Counted from the first letter of the stretch, positions 16,593-25,607 are shown. The stretch: DNA of 61,299 bases from Candidatus Avoscillospira avistercoris (GCA_018716875.1 DVJJ01000050.1:1-61299); one strand, 5' to 3'. The notes: generated by a model from the letters alone, not told the origin. Made by a program: numbers and translations.

Positions 16593-17153
16593 TTATTTCA
16601 GCTTTGCCCCGTCCCGGAAGGCGTTGCCGGCCTTTTCGCCCAGTTTGCGATAGGTATTGTGGATGGGGTCGAAAATAATGGGCTGGAGCTTGTCCGGGTC
16701 AATTTTCCCGTCGGCGTCCAGGACCGATTCATCGGCGCTGACGTTGACGATTTCACCCACCAGACGGCAGCTCTCCGGGTCGTAGCTGACCAGACGGCAT
16801 TCCACAGCCATGGGCAGCTCGTCGATGAGAGGGGCGTCCACAAATTCCGAGGGGGTGGTATGCCAACCGGCCTTGGAGACCTTCTCGGGAACCCGGTTGC
16901 CCGATTCAATGCCCACGTAGTCACAGGCCACCAGCTGGTCCACTGTGGCCATGCTGACGGTAAACGCCTTGCGGGCCAGAATGTTGGCCGTGGTCTTGTG
17001 CTCGGCGCTGATGCACATGGACAGCTCCTTCTCCTCGCTGATGCCGCCCCAGGCCGCATTCATGGCATCGGGCGTGCCGTCCTCACCGTAGGCGGCCAGA
17101 ATAAAAACCGGCTGGGGATAGGTCCAGGGTTTGGCTCCAAAATTTTTACGCAT
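16593..17153 (-). CDS. Flavin reductase family protein (FMN-binding split barrel)
   Basis: 186 residues from ATG 17153 (AGGAGG seven bases upstream). The pattern PWTYPQPVFILAAYG, AMNAAWGG, KTTANILARKAFTVSM and GIESGNRVPEK is that of the flavin-reductase-like FMN-binding domain. Such proteins bind FMN and act as NAD(P)H:flavin reductases or as flavoredoxins; the electron partner is not evident. Monocistronic and convergent with trmD. Confidence 0.9.
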   Translation of the reverse strand: MRKNFGAKPWTYPQPVFILAAYGEDGTPDAMNAAWGGISEEKELSMCISAEHKTTANILARKAFTVSMATVDQLVACDYVGIESGNRVPEKVSKAGWHTTPSEFVDAPLIDELPMAVECRLVSYDPESCRLVGEIVNVSADESVLDADGKIDPDKLQPIIFDPIHNTYRKLGEKAGNAFRDGAKLK

Positions 17154-17285
17154 AGAAAGACCTCCTGTTTCAGACATGGTGCAGCGGGTCCCCGCGTCGC
17201 GGCCGCGGTGGAAACCGGCTGGAAGATTGTCTCCATTGTACCGCGGCGGCGGCGGTTGTGCAAGGGCTTTCCCGGTCTTCCCGGA

Positions 17286-17314
17286 TTGTCAGATGGGGTT
17301 GCCCATGCTATGAT
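17286..17314 (+). promoter_or_regulatory. Promoter for the prolyl-tRNA deacylase-like gene
   Basis: TTGTCA 17286-17291 and TATGAT 17309-17314, 17-base spacer, 48 bases upstream of ATG 17362. Confidence 0.7.
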
Positions 17315-17361
17315 AGGGCTGACAACGTCAGCCGGTTGGCGCGGCATGGGAGGACGGTATC

Positions 17362-17850
17362 ATGGAAAAACAGGAAATTTATGACCTTTTGGATGCGCAA
17401 TCCATATGGTATGAGGTGACAGAACACAAAGCGGTGTATAATATGGCCGAGGTTTCGGAAATCGATCTGCCCTATCCGGAGGCCAATGCCAAAAATCTGT
17501 TTCTCCGCGACAGCAAACGGGGTGGTTACCATCCGATTACGGCCAGAGGGGACCGGCGGGTGGACCTGAAAGCATTTTGGCAGCAGAGCCATATCCGCTC
17601 GCTGAACTTTGCGTCGCCGGAGCAGCTTCTGGAGATTTTGGGGCTGATTCCCGGCGCGGTGACGCCGTTGGGGCTGCTCAACGACCGGGAAAGGGTCGTG
17701 ACCTTGTGGATGGATAAGGTGTTTTTGGAGCCGCCGGGGCTGATTGGCGTGCATCCCAACGACAATACCGCCACTGTGTGGCTCAGGACAGAGGATTTGC
17801 TCCACATTCTGCGTCAGCATGGGAACCGGGTCATGTTGTTTGAGGGCTAG
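17362..17850 (+). CDS. YbaK/ProX-type prolyl-tRNA deacylase
   Basis: 162 residues, ATG 17362 after GGGAGG. It is a stand-alone INS-like editing domain: EVTEHKAVYNMAEV, AKNLFLRDSKRGGY with the conserved Lys, and the PGAVTPLGLLND motif followed by LIGVHPNDNTATVWL. Proteins of the PrdX/ProXp class hydrolyse Ala-tRNA(Pro) or similar misacylated tRNAs. Single gene with its own promoter and terminator. Confidence 0.88.
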   Translation: MEKQEIYDLLDAQSIWYEVTEHKAVYNMAEVSEIDLPYPEANAKNLFLRDSKRGGYHPITARGDRRVDLKAFWQQSHIRSLNFASPEQLLEILGLIPGAVTPLGLLNDRERVVTLWMDKVFLEPPGLIGVHPNDNTATVWLRTEDLLHILRQHGNRVMLFEG

Positions 17851-17900
17851 AAAAAGTTTGCATCGGAATAGACGTTAATCCATTCCGATGCAACTTTTTT
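17851..17900. terminator. Bidirectional terminator
   Basis: TTGCATCGGAAT (17858-17869) pairs with ATTCCGATGCAA (17882-17893), with an A run before and seven Ts after. It serves the convergent genes on both sides. Confidence 0.9.
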
Positions 17901-18322
17901 TATGAGTTCTGCATGGCCGAGACGCTGCGCTTGAGCTGCAAAAGCAGCAGCACCAGGCTGACGCCCAGCAGGACGTGACCAATACCAGCCATGCCGGAGA
18001 TGGCCGCATTCATACCGGCAGACAGTGTGGTACCCAGCACTTGGACCACGCCCCGGACCACCAGCATCACAGCCGTCAGATTCAGGCCGATGTGATAGAC
18101 TGCCAATACCCGTCCGGTCTTCGGGCCGGTAAAGGAAAAGCTCTTTTCCAGCACCAGCAGCAGCAGGAACAACACCATACCCAACAGAAAATAATGGGTA
18201 TGTACCACGGAAAGGGTGGTTTTTGCCGTAAAGCCGTTAAATTTGGTAAACTCCCGATAAAACACGCCGCCCACCATGGCAAGGATGGCGTACAGCAGCG
18301 CCGTATTCATGTAGCGTTTCAT
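17900..18322 (-). CDS. DUF2871 family membrane protein
   Basis: 140 residues, four predicted membrane helices. The N-terminus (MNTALLYAILAMVGGVFYRE, then FTKFNGF) and the SVVHTHYFLLGM segment with its paired His are typical of DUF2871. The conserved His residues within the helices suggest haem or metal binding, but no function is established. Last gene of a three-gene operon downstream of a TetR regulator and an operator. Confidence 0.88.
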   Translation of the reverse strand: MKRYMNTALLYAILAMVGGVFYREFTKFNGFTAKTTLSVVHTHYFLLGMVLFLLLLVLEKSFSFTGPKTGRVLAVYHIGLNLTAVMLVVRGVVQVLGTTLSAGMNAAISGMAGIGHVLLGVSLVLLLLQLKRSVSAMQNS

Positions 18323-18338
18323 GATGATGTCCTCCTTT

Positions 18339-19004
18339 TTAGTTGCATTCCCGTTTCATGGCAAAATATCCGATCAGCACTGTCCAGACGTAGGCGCAGG
18401 TCTTGGGAATCATCAGCATGCCGATCAGGGGGATGGTGTCAGCCCACAGCACCACCGGAATGTAGAATCCGAAGCTCAGAACGATGGTCAGCCACATCCA
18501 GCGGAACGCCCGGTCCTTGTGCTCCTTGGCGCTGCGGAAAAACAGCACAATGATCAGCAGCCCCAGCAGGGCAAAGGGAATATTGCGGTATATGCCCCAG
18601 GAGAGAGGAGCGTCAGCGCTGAGCCACTGGTTCTGAGGCATCATGCACAGCAGCACCCGCAGACCGACCAACACATACACGGCGGCGGTCAGTCCGCCCT
18701 GCCCCTTAATCTGGTACCGCTGCCGCCACACATAGTAGAGCAGTACATAAAATACCGTCATGGTGACGGAGGTAATCCATTTGCCAAGCCCCAGGGCAAA
18801 GGTGTAGTTCTCCAGACCCGTGGTACACAGGGCTACGGCACGGGGAACCAGATGGAATGCGTCGCCCGCGCCCAGCACCACCGCCATCACGCCGAACAAC
18901 CAGAATTGACGGTTGCCCTTGCTGCCCCGGAGCATCAGAATACCGATGGTAATGACCGAGATCAGATAGACGGCATCAAACAAAGTTTCCATAATTGCCT
19001 GCAT
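18339..19004 (-). CDS. Integral membrane protein, seven predicted helices
   Basis: 221 residues. Hydrophobic segments at about 11-25, 33-52, 68-90, 103-121, 138-156, 166-186 and 193-213 make a seven-helix protein. Notable are GAGDAFHLVPR and a late YVWTVLIGYFAMKR. No catalytic motif was recognised. ATG 19004 was taken; GGAGTATC lies upstream. It lies 16 bases before DUF2871 and 21 bases after the upstream membrane gene, so the three are co-transcribed. Confidence 0.8.
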   Translation of the reverse strand: MQAIMETLFDAVYLISVITIGILMLRGSKGNRQFWLFGVMAVVLGAGDAFHLVPRAVALCTTGLENYTFALGLGKWITSVTMTVFYVLLYYVWRQRYQIKGQGGLTAAVYVLVGLRVLLCMMPQNQWLSADAPLSWGIYRNIPFALLGLLIIVLFFRSAKEHKDRAFRWMWLTIVLSFGFYIPVVLWADTIPLIGMLMIPKTCAYVWTVLIGYFAMKRECN

Positions 19005-19025
19005 CGTTGATACTCCTTTTTGCGT

Positions 19026-19460
19026 TTATTTGCTTTGCGCGGTGACGGTGGAACAGATCGCCCGGCCATAGTTGCGGCCGAACAGCAGACCGGCCAGCAG
19101 CAGCGCCGCGCCCAATCCTGTGTAGAAGACGGCGATAAACCGTTCCGGCGCCAGACCGCTGACCCGCAGCCCGATACCGCCTCTCATCATCACCGCCATA
19201 ATGGCAAAGGCTTTCCCATCGAAGAATTTCAGGAAAAAGTGCCGTTCTTCCCCATAGGACTGGATTCTGGCCGTGTGTTTTTTCACCAGTTTTCCAAAGA
19301 TCATCCACTGAAATACCGCGAAAACCAGCACAGACAGCAGATAATTCACCACGGTACCATAGGCCGGATAGGCCAGCAGCCCGATGCGCAGGATATTGCA
19401 TCCCGCCGCGCTCCACACCAGACAGGCCAGAAGCAGCAGGGTGTTCCGTTTGACTTTCAT
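19026..19460 (-). CDS. Small integral membrane protein
   Basis: 144 residues, four hydrophobic segments (about 6-26, 37-56, 84-102, 107-127). The cytoplasmic loop KLVKKHTARIQSYGEERHFF is basic. ATG 19460 follows AAGGAGG; a TetR-type operator sits just in front of that ribosome site. First gene of the three-gene membrane operon. I do not recognise its family. Confidence 0.78.
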   Translation of the reverse strand: MKVKRNTLLLLACLVWSAAGCNILRIGLLAYPAYGTVVNYLLSVLVFAVFQWMIFGKLVKKHTARIQSYGEERHFFLKFFDGKAFAIMAVMMRGGIGLRVSGLAPERFIAVFYTGLGAALLLAGLLFGRNYGRAICSTVTAQSK

Positions 19461-19478
19461 CCGCAGCCTCCTTTTGAA

Positions 19479-19491
19479 TGAACATTGTTCA
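19479..19491. promoter_or_regulatory. TetR operator in front of the membrane-protein operon
   Basis: Perfect palindrome TGAACATTGTTCA. The same half-sites, TGAAC and GTTCA with the same 3-base spacing, occur at 20104-20116 in front of the tetR gene. Confidence 0.8.
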
Positions 19492-19504
19492 AATTCCGGG
19501 AGAT

Positions 19505-19532
19505 AAAATTCCCACAGCTTTGTGGGAATTTT
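19505..19532 (-). terminator. Terminator of the tetR gene
   Basis: AAAATTCCCACA (19505-19516) pairs with TGTGGGAATTTT (19521-19532); on the minus strand the stem ends in a TTTT tract. It overlaps the tetR stop codon and separates tetR from the membrane operon. Confidence 0.75.
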
Positions 19533-20088
19533 AATAGAGGGTCCGACGGACCAGCTCCAGCACCGTCGTGGGGTCGTAATCCTGCCGCAGCAGCGCCGAC
19601 AGCATCAGAGAGAACAGCAGGTCCGCAAAGTTTTCCACCGTAAACTGTTCCGTAAAGGCGTCGGGCCGGATTTTGGTATCCCGCCGCAGAACAGCGCGCA
19701 GCCCATCGGTAATGTGCTGCCACGTCTGCTGCATTCGCCGTTTTCCGTCGGATTTGTCCACCCCCAGAAAGCCCAGGGAATGGAGATTGAAAAATCCGGG
19801 GTACTGTTGGCCGCCATATTCCATCCGCCCATACAGCCAGGTGAGACAGGCCAGCGTGTCCTGAAACACAGCCCCGTCCTCAGGCCGGTGGAAGATTTCA
19901 CACCAGACGCTTTCCACCGTAGCGGTCAGCAGCGCGGCCTTGGAATCGAAATAGTTGTAAATGGACCCTACCGACACGCCGCAGGCCGATGCCACCGAGC
20001 GGATATTGACCGCCGACCAGCCCTCCCGCTGAATCAGCTCCCGGCTGGTTTTCAGAAGTTCCTCTTTGGATGTGACAATGGTATTCAT
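19531..20088 (-). CDS. TetR/AcrR-family repressor of the membrane-protein operon
   Basis: 185 residues, ATG 20088 after GAGGTGAT. Helix-turn-helix: EGWSAVNIRSVASACGVSV, then GSIYNYFDSKAALL. The C-terminal helical domain has a Phe/Leu-rich core. The operators flanking it (19479-19491 and 20104-20116) strongly suggest that it represses itself and the three-gene operon downstream, being released by an unknown, probably hydrophobic ligand. Confidence 0.92.
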   Translation of the reverse strand: MNTIVTSKEELLKTSRELIQREGWSAVNIRSVASACGVSVGSIYNYFDSKAALLTATVESVWCEIFHRPEDGAVFQDTLACLTWLYGRMEYGGQQYPGFFNLHSLGFLGVDKSDGKRRMQQTWQHITDGLRAVLRRDTKIRPDAFTEQFTVENFADLLFSLMLSALLRQDYDPTTVLELVRRTLY

Positions 20089-20103
20089 CCGATCACCTCA
20101 ATA

Positions 20104-20116
20104 TGAACAATGTTCA
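20104..20116. promoter_or_regulatory. TetR operator in front of tetR
   Basis: Perfect palindrome TGAACAATGTTCA, 16 bases upstream of the tetR start codon. It differs from the second copy at 19479 only at the central base. Confidence 0.8.
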
Positions 20117-20242
20117 TTATAGGGATTTTTGTTCTGTTGTCAAGTATTTTTTCTGCCCGCCGCCTGTGTGGCTGAGGTGGATACTCTGAACAAGAAAAGC
20201 CGGAGTAACGCTTTTGCTGCTTTTCGGTACTGCCAGAACCAA

Positions 20243-20282
20243 AAAACTGGGTGGACCGCCATGACGATTGCAGTCCACCCAG
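20243..20282 (-). terminator. Terminator of the CYTH gene
   Basis: CTGGGTGGA (20247-20255) pairs with TCCACCCAG (20274-20282); on the minus strand a run of six T follows. Confidence 0.8.
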
Positions 20283-20290
20283 TTGGTCAT

Positions 20291-20875
20291 TTATACGGTT
20301 TTCGCCAGCGCGTTGGCACGGGCAAACTTGCTCTCGGTCAGCGCCGCCAGATCGTAGGTGGATGCCACCGTACCGGCAAAGCGGCGGGTGGTCTCCTCGT
20401 CGCCCTCCTTGTGCTCCACCTCAATCTCACACAGGGGCACTTCCTTTCCGCCGCCCCGCAGGACGCCGTCATCCAGTGCCACCTCCGCCTGGGCCTTACC
20501 CAGGGCCACCGTCAGACACCGGCGGGTAAACGATGCGCCGCAGATCTCCCGCAGATCGCGGCCGTCGGTCAGCTGCCGCAATTCCGCCGGAGCGCCCGCC
20601 GCCGTCAGCTGTTCCACTGCCGCCGCCGGGTCGTCACCCTGCCACTCCCATTCGCCTCTGGCCTCGCCGCTGCCCGGTGTCTTGAGACAATAGACCGAGC
20701 GGCCGTTCTCCATGCGCTGCCGGAACGTCCAGCGCCGTGCCGCAAAGTCACCCCGCGGCGTATCCAGATATCGGGTCTCCATGACAATCTGCCGCCAGCC
20801 GCCGGGATGCTCCCGCTCCGCCGCGTCCAGTATCGCCCGGTCCGCCGAAAATTTCCATTCCAATTCCCGTCCCAT
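20291..20875 (-). CDS. CYTH-domain protein
   Basis: 194 residues. The N-terminal RELEWKF is the ExExK signature that binds metal-triphosphate in the CYTH tunnel fold. Other tunnel residues appear in RYLDTP, FRQRMENGRSVYCLKTPG, AEVALDDGVL, EIEVEHKEGDEE, and ESKFARA. Members include triphosphatases and class IV adenylate cyclases; the sequence does not discriminate, though triphosphatase activity is the usual role in Firmicutes. Monocistronic. Confidence 0.88.
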   Translation of the reverse strand: MGRELEWKFSADRAILDAAEREHPGGWRQIVMETRYLDTPRGDFAARRWTFRQRMENGRSVYCLKTPGSGEARGEWEWQGDDPAAAVEQLTAAGAPAELRQLTDGRDLREICGASFTRRCLTVALGKAQAEVALDDGVLRGGGKEVPLCEIEVEHKEGDEETTRRFAGTVASTYDLAALTESKFARANALAKTV

Positions 20876-21000
20876 ACGTTCCTTCCTCTCTGTGGTATTG
20901 CTCCACTATTGTACTACCCAAACCCCTGAGTGGCAAGGGCCATTTCCCGACATGTTATTTTTCCAGTTTTTGTTATACTTTGAAAAAACACTATGGGGAG

Positions 21001-22992
21001 ATGGAGAACTTGAAAGAAACCCTCGCCGCCATTCGATCCGTGCCGGACCGGATGGCCCCGCCCCTGGCGGCGGTGCCGCAAAGCCGCGTTCTGGGGCTTT
21101 TGATCCGCACCGTAGCCATCATGGGCCTGTCTCTGCTGCTGACGGGGGCCCGGTTGGGCAGTCAGGCCCTACCCCTGGCCGTCTGCCTGACGGCGGCGGC
21201 CGGTTCGGCGTTACAATCCCTGGCCGCCATGCTGGGGGCCGTACTGGGCTATCTCTACTTTCAGGGTATGCCGCTGGGACTGGAATATGCAGCCGCCGCC
21301 GGATTGGTCTTTGCCGCCGTCTGTGTGGTGGGCTGCTTGCACCCGCCCCGCTGGTGTATGGCGGTTCTGGCCACCCTGCTTACCGCCCTGGCCGGACTGC
21401 TGTTTCTGGCCCAGGCCCGATTTTCACCACCGGCGTTAATCTGGTATGGCCTACGGCTGGCCCTGGTCTATCCCGTGACCCGCAGTTTTTCCAGGGCGCT
21501 GGCGGGACGGACGGCGGATCGGCTTTGGCTCTTGGGCTGCACCCTCTGCGGCTGTGCCGCTGTGGAACTGACCGCCGGCATTACCTTGGGGCAGGTGGCC
21601 GCCGTGGCTTTGGGGGCGGCATCCTCTGGTACGGCGCCGGGCTTAGCAATCTGTGCCGCCGCCGGTCTGGCTGTGGATGTTTCCTCCCAGGCCACTGTAA
21701 GTCTGACCGCGTTGTTGTGCGCCGCCGCCCTGGTAACACTGTGGCTACCGGTGCGTATCCGGCCCCTGCGGGTCCTGCTGTTCTTTACCACCGTGGCCCT
21801 GGGCGTCCTGCTCACCGGCGGCGATATGCCCCAACTGCTGCCGGCGGCCGGTCTGGGAGCCGCAGCCGGTCTGTTGATTCCCCCTTCCCTGCTGCCTTTG
21901 GAGAGCCGCCGTCAGCTGGTGGCCCACCGGCTGGAACTGGCCGCCGCCGTGCTGGATGAAATCGGCCAATCTCTGGACGACCGCCGCCGCCGGGAACCGG
22001 TGGGGGCTTCCATGATTTTCGACCGGGCTTCCGACCAGGTCTGCGGCGGCTGCGTCTTGTGGGGTCAATGCTGGCAGCAGCACAGCAGTGAGACCTACCA
22101 CGCCCTCTGTGCCGTGGCCCAGCCCATGCTGGAACGGGGCGCCGTCCAGCGGTCCGACTTTCCCCACAGCTTCACCGACCGCTGCTGCCGGCTGGACGGT
22201 CTCATTGCTGCCATCAACCGAGGACTGGACGACATGGTATGCCGCCGCCAATATGACAGCCGCTTGCGGGAAAGTCGGGCGGTCCTGGTGCGGCAATACC
22301 GGTTTCTGCGGGATTATTTATTGCAGACGGCGTCGGAGGACCCGGCAGTCCGAGAGCCGCTGCTCCGCTACCGGCCGGAGCTGGGGGTGGCCGGGGCAGG
22401 CCGGGGCGGACAAGCCCTGTCCGGCGACCGGGGTGCCTGCTTCCGGACGCCGTCCGGCCTTTACTGTCTGCTGCTGTGCGACGGCATGGGCACTGGGCCC
22501 GAAGCCGCCGCTGAAAGCGCCGCCGCCATCCGGACCGTGGCGGGCCTGATTCGGGCCGGGGTCCATCCGGCGGCGGCACTGGAAACCCTCAACGGTGCAT
22601 ACATTCTCCGGGGGGACGGCTGTTTTTCCACAGTGGATTTGCTGGCCGTCAGTCTGGTGACCGGTGAAGGAACCCTCTATAAATGGGGCGCGGCTCCGTC
22701 CTATCTGAAACGGGGAACAACCGTGAAACGCATCGGGACAGCCGCACCCCCGCCGGGCCTTGGGGTTGGAGAAGGCCACAAGGCGGCGGAGTATGGGCTG
22801 TCCCTGGGAGATGGAGCGCTGCTGGTACTGCTCAGTGATGGCGCCGGTGGAGAATCGGCTGCGCAGCAGATTGCCGCCCTGGGGGATGGAGACCCCAAGG
22901 CGCTGGCGGCTGCGTTAATCGGGCAGCCAGCAGCGGATGGAGAGGATGACCGGACGGCTCTGGCAATCTGCCTGCGACCCGGTGCGGTCTGA
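21001..22992 (+). CDS. spoIIE: SpoIIE-like membrane PP2C serine phosphatase
   Basis: About 663 residues from ATG 21001. GGGGAG (20995-21000) touches this ATG, so TTG 21010, nine bases from the same ribosome site, may be the true start. N-terminal ~300 residues: eight to ten hydrophobic segments. The central part has CGGCVLWGQCW, the Cys-rich motif of SpoIIE. The C-terminal PP2C-type phosphatase has CLLLCDGMGTGPEAAAES and LVLLSDGAGG. In sporulation SpoIIE dephosphorylates SpoIIAA in the forespore and so activates SigF. It is shorter than Bacillus SpoIIE (827 residues), mainly in the middle region. It marks the organism as a likely spore former. Confidence 0.88.
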   Translation: MENLKETLAAIRSVPDRMAPPLAAVPQSRVLGLLIRTVAIMGLSLLLTGARLGSQALPLAVCLTAAAGSALQSLAAMLGAVLGYLYFQGMPLGLEYAAAAGLVFAAVCVVGCLHPPRWCMAVLATLLTALAGLLFLAQARFSPPALIWYGLRLALVYPVTRSFSRALAGRTADRLWLLGCTLCGCAAVELTAGITLGQVAAVALGAASSGTAPGLAICAAAGLAVDVSSQATVSLTALLCAAALVTLWLPVRIRPLRVLLFFTTVALGVLLTGGDMPQLLPAAGLGAAAGLLIPPSLLPLESRRQLVAHRLELAAAVLDEIGQSLDDRRRREPVGASMIFDRASDQVCGGCVLWGQCWQQHSSETYHALCAVAQPMLERGAVQRSDFPHSFTDRCCRLDGLIAAINRGLDDMVCRRQYDSRLRESRAVLVRQYRFLRDYLLQTASEDPAVREPLLRYRPELGVAGAGRGGQALSGDRGACFRTPSGLYCLLLCDGMGTGPEAAAESAAAIRTVAGLIRAGVHPAAALETLNGAYILRGDGCFSTVDLLAVSLVTGEGTLYKWGAAPSYLKRGTTVKRIGTAAPPPGLGVGEGHKAAEYGLSLGDGALLVLLSDGAGGESAAQQIAALGDGDPKALAAALIGQPAADGEDDRTALAICLRPGAV

Positions 22993-23080
22993 CCTTAGTG
23001 TACCACGGCGGCGGCAACAGTTCTGTCGAACTTCGTCGAGTGGGAAATATTCCCCAATTTTTTACGCACAAATGCTCTAA

Positions 23081-23114
23081 AAAGGACGTGCTGCTCTGGG
23101 CAGCACGTCCTTTT
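23081..23114. terminator. Bidirectional terminator
   Basis: AAAGGACGTGCTGC (23081-23094) pairs with GCAGCACGTCCTTT, flanked by A and T runs. It lies between convergent spoIIE and the diguanylate cyclase. Confidence 0.9.
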
Positions 23115-23127
23115 GCTATACGGTCCG

Positions 23128-24375
23128 CTATCGAACACGGTCCGGCATTTCGGCTTTGTGTTGACTTTTCATGGCATACATCTCCTGGTCGGCCCGTTCC
23201 AGAACGGTTTCAAAGGACTCCCCCGGTTCCCACTGGGCCACACCGTAGCTGAGGACCATGGGCAAATCGATTTCTTTGGCCTGTATTGCCAGGGTGCCGG
23301 TAACCGCCGTCATCCGCTGCTGGGCGTTGGACAGTCCCGCCCCCACAAAGGCCAGCAAAAATTCGTCGCCGCCGTAGCGGCAAACCACATCCTTACCCTG
23401 GCGGCAGCACTGGGCCAGGATTTCCGCCACCGTCCGCAGGTAGCGGTCTCCCTCCTTGTGGCCCAGGTGGTCGTTGATGTACTTCAGGCCGTCCAAATCC
23501 ACCATGCAAAGGCACAGCTGCCGGTGGGCCTGGAATGCCTCCAGAATCCGCTGCTGACCCGTCAGCCGCGTCAGTACGCCGGTGAGTTCATCCACCTCGA
23601 TGGTCTCCAGCAGCGCCTCCTCCTCCCTGGCCCGCCGGTCCAAGTCCTGCTGCATAATCACGTTGCAGTCGCTCATATAGCTGAGAATGCTGACCTGGAT
23701 GGCATACCGCAGAGCAAAGAGGTAGCCCAGAGGAATATACAGGCAGGAGACCAGGCTCCACAGTTTGGTGTGGATGTCATCGGAGGTCTGTCCGTTGTTT
23801 TCATACAGATAGGCCTGCATGGCCAGAAACACCAGCGCCAGTATCATACAGGCCGCCAGAAATCGCAGCTGAGAGCCGCCTGTCAGCAAATAGCGCATGG
23901 ATTGCCGCTTTCGTGTATTGGCGTAGCGCCGGAATACGAAATAGCCTGACAAAAGCCCCAGGAGCACCGGCACCGGCGCCCAGATATCTTGAGAATGGAT
24001 GCTGTTGTCAAAGGCATACAGGGGCTTTTGCAGTACAATGGCCAGCAGAGACCGGTAAAACAGTATGGCACTGAGGCCGCAGATCACCGTTTCCAGGGCC
24101 AGACCAATGGCCAGCCAGCGGCGAATGTGCATCAAATACCGCAGCTCCAGATAGAGCACCGGCAAAATAATCAGCCAGTTGGCCATAAGGCCCAAATGGG
24201 CCATATTGCAGAGGATGAACAGCGTACCATTGACAGCCGACGGAATCAGAGCATAGCGCCGGGGCACCTGGTTTGCCTGCTCCCGGTCCAGGCTCACAGC
24301 CAGTATTGCTGTGCCCTGATGAAACAGAAACAGCGTGAGCAGATATCCTCCCAGGAGGAGCACTTGCTTCGTCAT
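23128..24375 (-). CDS. Membrane diguanylate cyclase (GGDEF)
   Basis: 415 residues. N-terminal half: about eight hydrophobic segments making an uncharacterised sensory membrane domain. C-terminal half: a GGDEF domain with VDLDGLKYINDHLGHKEGD and the intact active loop YGGDEF. It makes cyclic di-GMP from GTP. The position of the inhibitory I-site, RxxD five residues before GGDEF, reads QGKD, so product inhibition is probably lost. Its ATG overlaps the stop of the upstream cyclase gene by four bases. Confidence 0.9.
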   Translation of the reverse strand: MTKQVLLLGGYLLTLFLFHQGTAILAVSLDREQANQVPRRYALIPSAVNGTLFILCNMAHLGLMANWLIILPVLYLELRYLMHIRRWLAIGLALETVICGLSAILFYRSLLAIVLQKPLYAFDNSIHSQDIWAPVPVLLGLLSGYFVFRRYANTRKRQSMRYLLTGGSQLRFLAACMILALVFLAMQAYLYENNGQTSDDIHTKLWSLVSCLYIPLGYLFALRYAIQVSILSYMSDCNVIMQQDLDRRAREEEALLETIEVDELTGVLTRLTGQQRILEAFQAHRQLCLCMVDLDGLKYINDHLGHKEGDRYLRTVAEILAQCCRQGKDVVCRYGGDEFLLAFVGAGLSNAQQRMTAVTGTLAIQAKEIDLPMVLSYGVAQWEPGESFETVLERADQEMYAMKSQHKAEMPDRVR

Positions 24376-25556
24376 ACGGTGACCTCCTCGCTCCGCTTCT
24401 TGTCGTCGTACATACGCTGATCGGCCAGCGACAGCAAATCCTCCAGATTGTCGGCCTCATCACTCTCCACCACACCGGCGCCAAACGCGAATTGGTCGAT
24501 GTCTTCCGCCATACGGCGGCGGATGACATCCAGACGCTTCTCAGCGTTCTCTTTGGAGCAGCCCAGCAGAATCAAAATAAATTCATCGCCGCCCAGCCGG
24601 GCCAGAATATCGGTATCCCGGATCTGCTTCTGCACATTGGCAGCAAACCGCCGCAAATAGGCGTCACCGGCGGCATGGCCCAGGGTGTCATTGATTTTCT
24701 TGAGACCGTTGAGGTCCAGATACACCAGGGAAAAGGAGGTATGGTAGCGTTTCAGCTGGCCCAATGCCTGCATCGCAAATCCCCGGGACCGGGCGCCGGT
24801 GAGATTGTCGAAGTGGGCATTGCTGCGCAAATCGTCCAACCGCTGGTTGGACTCCATCAGGGAAGCCGACAGACTATAATAGCTGTTTTCCACATGGAAT
24901 TTCCGCAGAATTTCCGTCAGGCTGATAAGATAGCAGCTGATATACATTAAGGTAATCAAGTTGCTGCACAGCAGTACCGCCATATGGGGGTCCACCGGGA
25001 AACGGAACTGGGACAGCAACGTCTGCAAAAACAGATAGGCCACCGTCAAATCGAGAAACCAGTAGAGGTGACGGAAGTCCCGCTGTTCCTCCGGCTCAAT
25101 CTGGAAGTCCATCCGGCTATGGCTGATCAGGGCGGTACACTTAATGGCCGCCGTCAGCAGCATGGCCAGCGCTGTACTGGTACTGAGCATAACGCCCCGG
25201 TCCACCACCATATTGTTGTCCCACCGGACCAGAATCAGGGACGCCACGCCCAGCACAGTCATATGGATACAGCCGAAGACGGCGAAGCGTGTCCGAATCG
25301 AATAGTTGAACATATGCTCGGGCGTGGGTACCACCCGCTCCTGGATGGCACACACCAGAAAAAACAGCAGGTAGAAAATCGGCAGACGAAGGGGGGGCAG
25401 CAGCATGGCCAGCGCCGGTACAAAGGCCGGCAGCGTATAACCCAGCCGCGCACGCCAGGACAAGGGCTTCATTCCGTTTTTCCGCCAGATCAGCAAACGG
25501 ATATGGCTCTCCGTCATCACCGTAACCATCAGCAGCGCCACCAATGCCAGGTCCAC
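24372..25556 (-). CDS. Membrane diguanylate cyclase (GGDEF) with I-site
   Basis: 394 residues, taking GTG 25556 as start: AGGAGG lies nine bases upstream, the next codons begin the first membrane helix, and the promoter lies at 25608-25637. The open frame to 25637 would start inside the promoter. The membrane domain has six to eight helices. The GGDEF domain carries YLDLNGLKKINDTLGHAAGD and RLGGDEF, with a canonical inhibitory RDTD five residues before it. It is co-transcribed with the second cyclase. Confidence 0.88.
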   Translation of the reverse strand: MDLALVALLMVTVMTESHIRLLIWRKNGMKPLSWRARLGYTLPAFVPALAMLLPPLRLPIFYLLFFLVCAIQERVVPTPEHMFNYSIRTRFAVFGCIHMTVLGVASLILVRWDNNMVVDRGVMLSTSTALAMLLTAAIKCTALISHSRMDFQIEPEEQRDFRHLYWFLDLTVAYLFLQTLLSQFRFPVDPHMAVLLCSNLITLMYISCYLISLTEILRKFHVENSYYSLSASLMESNQRLDDLRSNAHFDNLTGARSRGFAMQALGQLKRYHTSFSLVYLDLNGLKKINDTLGHAAGDAYLRRFAANVQKQIRDTDILARLGGDEFILILLGCSKENAEKRLDVIRRRMAEDIDQFAFGAGVVESDEADNLEDLLSLADQRMYDDKKRSEEVTV

Positions 25557-25607
25557 AGCCGGTCTCCTCCTCTCCTGTCGGCATATCCATGGTTCTGTGT
25601 CAGTGCA

